Assembly (NCBI GenBank): GCA_039179915.1 | Contig: JBCDEF010000139.1 | Span: 1 to 7,445, forward strand | DNA: 7,445 nt | From: JANQQZ01 sp039179915 | GTDB lineage: Bacteria; Planctomycetota; Phycisphaerae; Phycisphaerales; UBA1924 | Direction: 5' to 3' | The notes under the pieces: generated by a model | The model's input: only the letters and a program-made list of their open reading frames with translations | What the model was told of the DNA's origin: nothing | The model's database searches: none | Translations under genes and position numbers: made by a program | In this document: positions 1 through 5,569 of the stretch, in pieces | Position numbering within the stretch: position 1 is the stretch's first letter | Layout of the letters: each line of letters starts with the position of its first letter

Positions 1-92
1 CCTTCGGGATCGGCGACCGCCGACGAAGCAACGAGAAGGCAGCAGGCGGCCAGGGCGGTTCGGATCATCATTCGCGTCGCGGTTGCGGTCAT
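1..92 (-). CDS. 5' end of an exported protein gene, cut by the window edge
   Basis: Reading leftward from ATG at 92-90, 30 complete codons are visible before the window ends. They encode MTATATRM, a second Met, then a hydrophobic stretch (IRTALAACCLLVASSAVA) followed by Asp-Pro-Glu. This is a classic Sec signal peptide with an Ala-Val-Ala cleavage site, so the mature protein is probably exported; its function is beyond the window. Two in-frame Met codons at 71-69 and 68-66 are alternative starts, which would shorten the basic leader. No clear Shine-Dalgarno precedes any of the three starts. The gene begins 34 bases after the stop of the exported protein gene to its right, on the same strand, so co-transcription is likely. 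That it is a gene at all rests on the signal peptide and spacing only. Confidence 0.55.
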   Translation of the reverse strand, partial: MTATATRMMIRTALAACCLLVASSAVADPE

Positions 93-126
93 ATGTACGA
101 GTGTACCGGCGCGGACCTCGGGCGAT

Positions 127-1122
127 TCAGAAGCCGAGCTCGAGCGAGCCGCCGATGCCGTCGAGGTCCTCGCCGAGGATCGCGGTGACGTTGGCGGTCA
201 GCCGCGTGCCGAGCCCGGTGCCGCCGATGAGGTCGGCGCCCAGCGTGAGCTGGAGGTAGTCGTCGGAGCCGAAGATGTCGCCCTCGGCGAAGACGGTGTA
301 GCCGAGCGATCCGCGCCAGCCGAGCGTGCCGCCGAACAGCTCGGTCTCGGTCGGGCCGGCGAAGCCTGCGCGGATCGTAAAAAACTGGAGAGAGCCGCTG
401 AACTCCTGGGCGGGGTCGTCTTCGGCGATGGTCTCGATGAACCGGCCGTCGTAGCGGCCCAGCAGGCGGAATTCCACGTCTTCGTCGATCATGGTGACGT
501 ATTCGGCCCTGGCGGCGACGCCGATGGCCAGCGCGCCGGCTTCCCAGTTGAACGCGACGCCGTCGGCGACGGTCTCGGCGATGAGGGCCCCGGGCCCGCC
601 GTAGTCGGCGTCGCTCACGATGTACGACGCGCTGAGGTTGACCATCGGCGTGAGTGTGATGCCCTCGCCGGCTTCGAAGACCGGGCCGGCGCCGATCTGG
701 CCGGTGAGCGTGCGGAACTCGAAATCCACTTCGGATTCGAAGCCCGGGGCGAGGCCGAAAAACAGGTCGTCGAGCTCGCCCGAGGCGCGGGCGTACGTGG
801 CCGCGCCCTCGACAAGCAGGCCCGGCGCACCGGCGCCGAACATATCGAAGACCCGGCCGGCCTGGAGCTCGAGCAGCAGGATGTCGGTGTTGTTCTCGTC
901 GTCGACGTCGTACCCGATGATGCCCAGATCGACGCCGTCGCGGACGGTCACCAGGCCGGCGATGGACTGGGCAAAGTCGATGCTGCTCTCGCCGAGCTCG
1001 AAGGCGGCCTGGATGTCGTCGACGCCGGGCTGGGCGAGTGCTGCGCAAGGAGACAGTGCCGCCACGAGGGCGGCTGTAGTCAGCAGGGAAGCAAAAGAGC
1101 GTGCGTCCGTTCGGGTCGCCAT
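127..1122 (-). CDS. secreted protein, probable outer-membrane beta-barrel, function unknown
   Basis: This encodes 331 residues. I chose ATG 1122-1120 over an in-frame ATG at 1149 because a GAGGAGG ribosome site lies 7 bases upstream and because the protein then starts directly with a signal peptide: basic MATRTDAR, a hydrophobic core (residues about 9-25), and an Ala-Leu-Ala cleavage site after residue 30. The mature part lacks membrane helices and cysteines, is rich in Gly, Asp and Glu, and alternates polar and non-polar residues in short stretches separated by acidic turns. It ends in GGSLELGF, with a terminal Phe, the signature recognised by the outer-membrane assembly machinery in many barrel proteins. 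I infer a transporter-like or structural beta-barrel in the outer membrane. I recognise no named family, catalytic motif or ligand site. It lies 57 bases downstream of asnS on the same strand, with no obvious terminator between them. Confidence 0.8.
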   Translation of the reverse strand: MATRTDARSFASLLTTAALVAALSPCAALAQPGVDDIQAAFELGESSIDFAQSIAGLVTVRDGVDLGIIGYDVDDENNTDILLLELQAGRVFDMFGAGAPGLLVEGAATYARASGELDDLFFGLAPGFESEVDFEFRTLTGQIGAGPVFEAGEGITLTPMVNLSASYIVSDADYGGPGALIAETVADGVAFNWEAGALAIGVAARAEYVTMIDEDVEFRLLGRYDGRFIETIAEDDPAQEFSGSLQFFTIRAGFAGPTETELFGGTLGWRGSLGYTVFAEGDIFGSDDYLQLTLGADLIGGTGLGTRLTANVTAILGEDLDGIGGSLELGF

Positions 1123-1129
1123 CGTGGAT

Positions 1130-1136
1130 CCTCCTC
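1130..1136 (-). promoter_or_regulatory. Shine-Dalgarno site of the exported barrel-like protein
   Basis: On the minus strand this reads GAGGAGG, a near-perfect anti-16S match, 7 bases before ATG 1122-1120. It decides the start in favour of that ATG over the longer frame beginning at 1149, and the shorter protein begins directly with a signal peptide. Confidence 0.8.
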
Positions 1137-1179
1137 GATGCGGCGTCATGCGATCGGCTGCGGCCGGGCGGGGACGCGG

Positions 1180-2574
1180 CTAGAAGTCCGCCTGCTTGGG
1201 GGCCCGCGGGAACGGGATCACGTCGCGGATGTTGGCCATGCCCGTGCAAAACTGGATGAGCCGCTCGAAGCCGAGCCCGAAGCCGGCGTGCGGCACCGTG
1301 CCGTACCTCCGCAGGTCGCGGTACCACCAGTAGTCGGCTTTGTCCAGGCCCATCTCGTCGAGCCGGCGGTCGAGGACATCGAGCCGCTCCTCACGCTGCG
1401 AGCCGCCGATGATCTCGCCGATGCCCGGCACCAACACATCCATCGCTGCGACCGTCTTGTCGTCGTCGTTCAGGCGCATGTAGAACGCCTTGATGTCCTT
1501 CGGGTAGTCCGTCACGATCACCGGCTGCTTGAAGTGCTCCTCGGTCAGGTATCGCTCGTGCTCGGACTGCATGTCCGCGCCCCACTTCACCGGGTACTCG
1601 AAGTCCTTGCCGGATTTCTCCAGGATCTCGATCGCCTCGGTGTAGGGCAGCCGGCGGAAATCGCTGGCGATGATGTGCTTGAGGTTCTCGACCAGACCCT
1701 TCTGGATGCGCTCATCAAAAAACGCCATGTCATCCGCCCGCGCGGTCAGCAGATCGTCGAACAGGAACTTGAGCATGTCCTCGGCGAGCCGCGCGTTGTC
1801 GGCCAGGTCGGCGAAGGCGATCTCCGGCTCGATCATCCAGAATTCCGCCAGGTGCCGGCTCGTGTTGCTGTTCTCGGCGCGGAAGGTCGGGCCGAAGGTG
1901 TAGACCCGGCTGAGCGCGGTGCAGTAGGTCTCGACGTTGAGCTGGCCCGAGACGGTTAGGTGGGCTTCGCGGCCGAAGAAGTCTTCCTTGTAGTTGATGC
2001 TGCCGTCGTGTGTCCTCGGCGGGTTCATCGCATCGAGCGTGCTGACACGGAACATGTCGCCGGCGCCCTCGGCGTCGTTGGCGGTGATAATCGGCGTGTG
2101 CACGTAGTAGAAACCTCGCTCGTCGAGGAACCGGTGGATGCCCATCGCCAGGCGGTGCCGAACGCGGGCGACAGCACCGAACGTGTTTGTCCGCACGCGC
2201 AGGTGCGCGACCTCGCGTAGGTATTCGAACGTGTGCCGCTTGGCGGACGCCGGGTAGGTCTCCGGGTCCTCGACCCAGCCGATGACGCGGACCTCGGCGG
2301 CCTTGATCTCGACGGCCTGGCCCTTGCCGCGGCTCTCGACCAGCTCGCCCTCGACCTCGATCGAGCAGCCGGCGGTCAGCTTCTGGACCTCGGACTCGTA
2401 GTTCGAAAGATCCACGGGCGCAACGACCTGGATCGCGTCGAAGGCCGTCCCGTCGTGCAGATTGATGAACGACAGGCCGGCCTTGGAATCGCGGCGGGTG
2501 CGGACCCAGCCCTTGACGGTCACCCGCTCACCGGGAGACATCTTCAGCGCATCGACAACACGAACCCACGCCAT
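1180..2574 (-). CDS. asnS: asparaginyl-tRNA synthetase
   Basis: This cytoplasmic class IIb enzyme activates asparagine with ATP and charges tRNA-Asn. The protein has 464 residues, close to the 466 of the E. coli enzyme. The N-terminal OB-fold anticodon-binding domain occupies about residues 16-100 (VTVKGWVRTRRDS, then a FINLHDG strand). The catalytic core follows: motif 1 around residues 146-165 (FLDERGFYYVHTP), the family block SGQLNVETY at 209-217, motif 2 at 228-250 (FGPTFRAENSNTSRHLAEFW, with FRAE at 231-234) and motif 3 at 431-457 (GFGLGFERL then IRDVIPFPR). SGQLNVETY and AENSNTSRHLAEFW are typical of AsnRS rather than AspRS. The ATG at 2574 was chosen because GGAGGG lies 6 bases upstream; the frame stays open to 2661, but the extra 29 residues are low-complexity and unlike the family. 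It is transcribed divergently from the SPFH gene. All key motifs look intact. Confidence 0.97.
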   Translation of the reverse strand: MAWVRVVDALKMSPGERVTVKGWVRTRRDSKAGLSFINLHDGTAFDAIQVVAPVDLSNYESEVQKLTAGCSIEVEGELVESRGKGQAVEIKAAEVRVIGWVEDPETYPASAKRHTFEYLREVAHLRVRTNTFGAVARVRHRLAMGIHRFLDERGFYYVHTPIITANDAEGAGDMFRVSTLDAMNPPRTHDGSINYKEDFFGREAHLTVSGQLNVETYCTALSRVYTFGPTFRAENSNTSRHLAEFWMIEPEIAFADLADNARLAEDMLKFLFDDLLTARADDMAFFDERIQKGLVENLKHIIASDFRRLPYTEAIEILEKSGKDFEYPVKWGADMQSEHERYLTEEHFKQPVIVTDYPKDIKAFYMRLNDDDKTVAAMDVLVPGIGEIIGGSQREERLDVLDRRLDEMGLDKADYWWYRDLRRYGTVPHAGFGLGFERLIQFCTGMANIRDVIPFPRAPKQADF

Positions 2575-2771
2575 CGGCGGCCCTCCGGTTTCACGTTCAT
2601 CCCCAGCCCCACCCGGCGAGGAACGCGATAGTAGGTCCGAAGCCCGAGCACGCCGCGGCACGACGCAAACGCCGATTCCTGCCGGTTTTTCGCAACGAAT
2701 GCCCCCGAACCCCTAACAATACTTGGCACACCGCGCCGGCATCCGCCGGCCCGGACAGGGGGAAGATCACC
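2575..2771. promoter_or_regulatory. divergent intergenic region between asnS and the SPFH gene
   Basis: These 197 bases must hold the promoters for both directions, since the genes run head-to-head. It is the only gap in the window longer than about 60 bases. I see no convincing pair of -35 and -10 boxes. The most A/T-rich spots are a T-run at 2686-2690 and CTAACAATACTT at 2713-2724, which could form a weak -10 on either strand. A 6-base inverted repeat, GCCGGC-ATCC-GCCGGC at 2735-2750, could fold into a small hairpin in the leader just before the SPFH ribosome site AGGGGGAAG (2757-2765, 6 bases before the ATG). In DNA this GC-rich the repeat may be chance. No riboswitch or T-box was recognised upstream of asnS. 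Confidence 0.45.
2581..2586 (-). promoter_or_regulatory. Shine-Dalgarno site of asnS
   Basis: The minus strand reads GGAGGG here, 6 bases before ATG 2574-2572. It fixes the asnS start and argues against the in-frame ATG at 2661. Confidence 0.8.
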
Positions 2772-4388
2772 ATGGGATTCGCATCCATTGTCATCGGTCT
2801 GGTACTTGCGATCGGCCTGCTGTCGCTGATCTCCAAGGTCGACTCGAAGAGCGGCCGCACTGGGCTCGTCGCGGGCGCGGTCCTGCTCGTGCTCGTCGGC
2901 GTGGTGCTCTCGAGCGTGCGCTACGTCTCGTCGACCGAGGTCGGCATCGTCAAGAAGAACGCCTTCGGCGGCAAGCTGACCGGCGGCCGGATCATCGCGA
3001 CCGACGGCGAGATGGGCATCCAGGCCGATGTGCTCAGCCCGGGCTGGCAGACCGGCTACTGGCCGGTTGTCTTTGACGTCGTCAACGTGCCGCTGGTCGA
3101 GGTGCCCGCGGGCCAGGTCGGGCTGGTCGAGGCTCGCGACGGCGCGCCGCTAGATCCCGGGCAGGTTTTTGCACCGGAGATGGATCCGGCAGAGTTCAAG
3201 AAGATGATTGAGGACGCAAGCTACTTCTTGGCGAACGGCGGCCGGAAGGGGCCTCAATCCAATGTCCTCCGGCCAGGCAAGTTCCGGATCAATACGGAGT
3301 TGTTTAAGGTCGAAGTCGTTCCCGTTACAACAGTCCCTGAGGCAACTGTGGCGGTGCTGCGTGCCAACTTTGGGCGGCCGCCAACGATGTCGCGAGTCGC
3401 CGCCGACGGCGAGTTGGTTGAGCTTGCCGGCCCCGGTGAGAAGGGCATCCGCACTATCCCGCTCGATGAAGGTGATCACCCGATCAACCCGAATGCCTTC
3501 AGTGTTATCCCCGTATCGACAAAGCGGACAATCGTCCGTTTCACCGCCGGCAACAGTCGCCAGGGACAAGCCGACATTGAGCAGCGTGAGATCAATGTCC
3601 GTACGTCTGACGGCTTCACCTTCCCGGTTGATGTTCGTATCGAGTATCGCATCGACAAAGAGAATGCTCCGATCGTCATCAAGCGCCTGAGGGATGATCG
3701 TGACTCGCTCATGCAGCAACTCAACTCGACGGTGCGAGCCGTGTTCCGCAACAATGCCGAGAACGTCAAGGCCCTTGACTACGTCAACCAGCGATCACGT
3801 CAGGAAGCACAGTCTCTGGAGATGATCGCTGAGGAGATGGCCGACTCCGGCGTCACGGTTCTGGCCGTCCGCATCGGAGATGTCGGCAACGAGGAGACAC
3901 TCGGCGAGTTGCTGACCACCCAGCGCGACCGCGAGATCGCCGTACAAGAACAGATCACGTTCCAGGAGCAGCAGCGGGCGGCCGAGCAGCGCAAAGCGCT
4001 CACTCGCACGCAGCAGGAGGCCGAGGAAGAGAAGCGGCTGGCGACGGCGCAGTACGAGGTGCAGATCGCCGAGGAGGACAAGCAGCGGGCGATCATCGCC
4101 GCCCAGGCCGAGGCCGAGGCCATCCAGATCCGGGCCCAGGCCCAGGCCGACGCCTATCAGCTGATCGCCGGCGAGATCGGCGCTGGCAACGCGGCGCTCA
4201 TTGAAGTCCTCAAGATCGTCGGCGAGCAGGCCATCGAGATCACGCCGCGGGTCATGGTCACCGGCGGCGGCAACGGAAACGGCGAGGGCTCGGGCGACGC
4301 CGAGACCACCGCCCTGATCGGTACGATGCTCGACACGATGATCAGCCGCGACACGCCGCCCGCCCGCAGGCAGGCCGACAGCGACTAA
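2772..4388 (+). CDS. SPFH/band 7 (flotillin-like) membrane protein
   Basis: The protein has 538 residues. SPFH proteins (flotillins, prohibitins, HflK/C) form ring- or cage-like membrane oligomers that scaffold domains or regulate proteases; a specific role here is not visible. Two hydrophobic segments open it (about 5-20 and 31-48). A beta-rich region follows in which one module seems duplicated (81-119 and 159-196, each with GxQxxVLxPG and later a VP step). The SPFH core continues to about 375 (INVRTSDGFTFPVDVRIEYRI at about 274-294 is typical). A long coiled coil rich in Glu, Gln and Ala spans about 383-462, with flotillin-like alternating EA/QA repeats near 444-461. A VTGGG stretch at 496-500 precedes a Gly/Asn-rich linker and a short C-terminal helix. 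ATG 2772 has AGGGGGAAG 6 bases upstream. The middle of the gene (about 3159-3950) uses far more A/T-ending codons than the ends. No NfeD partner gene lies next to it. The family call is firm, the subfamily is not. Confidence 0.92.
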   Translation: MGFASIVIGLVLAIGLLSLISKVDSKSGRTGLVAGAVLLVLVGVVLSSVRYVSSTEVGIVKKNAFGGKLTGGRIIATDGEMGIQADVLSPGWQTGYWPVVFDVVNVPLVEVPAGQVGLVEARDGAPLDPGQVFAPEMDPAEFKKMIEDASYFLANGGRKGPQSNVLRPGKFRINTELFKVEVVPVTTVPEATVAVLRANFGRPPTMSRVAADGELVELAGPGEKGIRTIPLDEGDHPINPNAFSVIPVSTKRTIVRFTAGNSRQGQADIEQREINVRTSDGFTFPVDVRIEYRIDKENAPIVIKRLRDDRDSLMQQLNSTVRAVFRNNAENVKALDYVNQRSRQEAQSLEMIAEEMADSGVTVLAVRIGDVGNEETLGELLTTQRDREIAVQEQITFQEQQRAAEQRKALTRTQQEAEEEKRLATAQYEVQIAEEDKQRAIIAAQAEAEAIQIRAQAQADAYQLIAGEIGAGNAALIEVLKIVGEQAIEITPRVMVTGGGNGNGEGSGDAETTALIGTMLDTMISRDTPPARRQADSD

Positions 4389-4405
4389 CCGCATAAAGTC
4401 CCCGC

Positions 4406-5569
4406 GTGATCGCCCGCCCGGACCTGCCAACGCCGCCGCACCCGCTCGCGCTGACCTGCGCCGAGTGGGCCGATGCCTGCGCAGAGTTCAAGGGCGGCCG
4501 GCAGTGGGCGAGCAAGGCCTACAAGAAGCTCTTCCGCGCGGGTGACAGCTCAGAGCTGGTCGAGCCCTGGTACGGGTTCGACCCGTTGCTACCAATTGTC
4601 GGCGAGCAGGTCTCGCCGAGCGACGGACCGGAAGGCGACACCGTCAAGCTGCTGACCGAGATCGCGGCCGACGCGGGCGGCCGGTCGCGGGCCGAACGCG
4701 ATGCAGCGGCGCAGAGCCGCACGCTGCCGGTCGAATCGGTCGTGATCCCCATGATCGGCCGAAAGGGTGAGCGGACGTACACGCTGTGCGTCTCGAGCCA
4801 GGTCGGGTGCGCGATGGGGTGCGACTTCTGCGAGACGGCCCAGATGGGCCACGTCCGCGATCTGACCGCCGAGCAGATCGTCGCGCAGTGGTTCACCGCG
4901 CAGCACGCCCACTGCGCACCCCGCGGTACGCGGATCAAGAACATCGTCTTCATGGGCATGGGTGAGCCGCTGGACAACGCGGACAGCGTGATCAAGGCGA
5001 TCGAAGTGCTCAACGACCGCTCAGCGGCGAACATCGGCATGCGGTGCATCACAGTCAGCACCGTCGGCCGGGTCGACGGCATCCTGAAGCTCCGCCGGCA
5101 GTGCGAGCAGCACGGCTGGCGCCGGCTGGGCGTTGCGGTGAGCGTCAACGCGCCCAATGACGACATCCGCAACCAGATCATGCCGATCAATAAGCGGTGG
5201 GACATGGCCGCGCTGCAAAAGAGCCTGGTCGGCTTTCCCCGGTCGGGCCAGAACCGGATCATGATCGAGTACGTGCTGATCCCGGGCGTGAACGATCGGC
5301 TCGAGCACGCCGACGAGCTGGCCGCGTGGGTCGAGCCGCTGCTGTGTGCCGTGAACGTGATTCCCTACAACCCGCGGCGCGACAGCCCCTGGCCTGCGCC
5401 CGAGGAGCATGTGGTCGATGCGTTTGTCGATCGGCTGCGGTCGCTGAGGGTGTTTACGAAGCGTCGCAAGACGAAGGGCCGGGACCAGATGGCGGCCTGC
5501 GGCCAGCTGGGGACGGAGCACATCCGCGGGCGGAAGCTGGTGGGTGTGACGACGGGCGAGAGTGGATGA
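4406..5569 (+). CDS. rlmN: dual-type RNA adenine C2-methyltransferase RlmN (radical SAM)
   Basis: RlmN methylates C2 of A2503 in 23S rRNA and, in E. coli, also A37 of some tRNAs, using two S-adenosylmethionines and a [4Fe-4S] cluster. This 387-residue protein has the machinery in order: Glu110 in VESVVIP (aligning with E. coli Glu105), Cys128 in TLCVSS (like Cys118), cluster cysteines 135, 139 and 142 in CAMGCDFC, the SAM-binding GEPL at 186-189, an APND block at 249-252, Asn322 in IPYNP, and the methyl-carrying Cys365 in AACGQL. The E. coli counterparts were placed from memory. GTG 4406 is the start because it lies 17 bases after the SPFH stop and no better ATG follows; no strong ribosome site is seen, so coupling to the upstream gene is plausible. 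The block reads SVNAPND where E. coli has SLHAPND. A Cfr-type C8 methylase shares most of these residues, so RlmN is preferred on overall resemblance rather than proven. Confidence 0.9.
   Translation: MIARPDLPTPPHPLALTCAEWADACAEFKGGRQWASKAYKKLFRAGDSSELVEPWYGFDPLLPIVGEQVSPSDGPEGDTVKLLTEIAADAGGRSRAERDAAAQSRTLPVESVVIPMIGRKGERTYTLCVSSQVGCAMGCDFCETAQMGHVRDLTAEQIVAQWFTAQHAHCAPRGTRIKNIVFMGMGEPLDNADSVIKAIEVLNDRSAANIGMRCITVSTVGRVDGILKLRRQCEQHGWRRLGVAVSVNAPNDDIRNQIMPINKRWDMAALQKSLVGFPRSGQNRIMIEYVLIPGVNDRLEHADELAAWVEPLLCAVNVIPYNPRRDSPWPAPEEHVVDAFVDRLRSLRVFTKRRKTKGRDQMAACGQLGTEHIRGRKLVGVTTGESG

Noticed and set aside
1123..1179. Terminator between asnS and the barrel-like gene
   Set aside because: No GC stem followed by a T-run on the minus strand is visible in these 57 bases. 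The only palindrome is GGATCC at 1126-1131, too short to matter.
89..1327. A 412-residue minus-strand frame overlapping the barrel-like gene
   Set aside because: It is a different frame of the same stretch, extremely Arg/Pro/His-rich, overlaps the end of asnS and has no ribosome site. It is a typical GC-rich shadow.
620..1959. Plus-strand frames antisense to the barrel-like gene and asnS
   Set aside because: They lie opposite well-supported genes, show no domain or good start, and their length is expected from G/C-biased third positions.
2723..2740. Possible sigma-54 promoter starting TTGGCAC upstream of the SPFH gene
   Set aside because: The -24-like half is present but the expected TTGC at the -12 position is missing; the bases there read GCCG.
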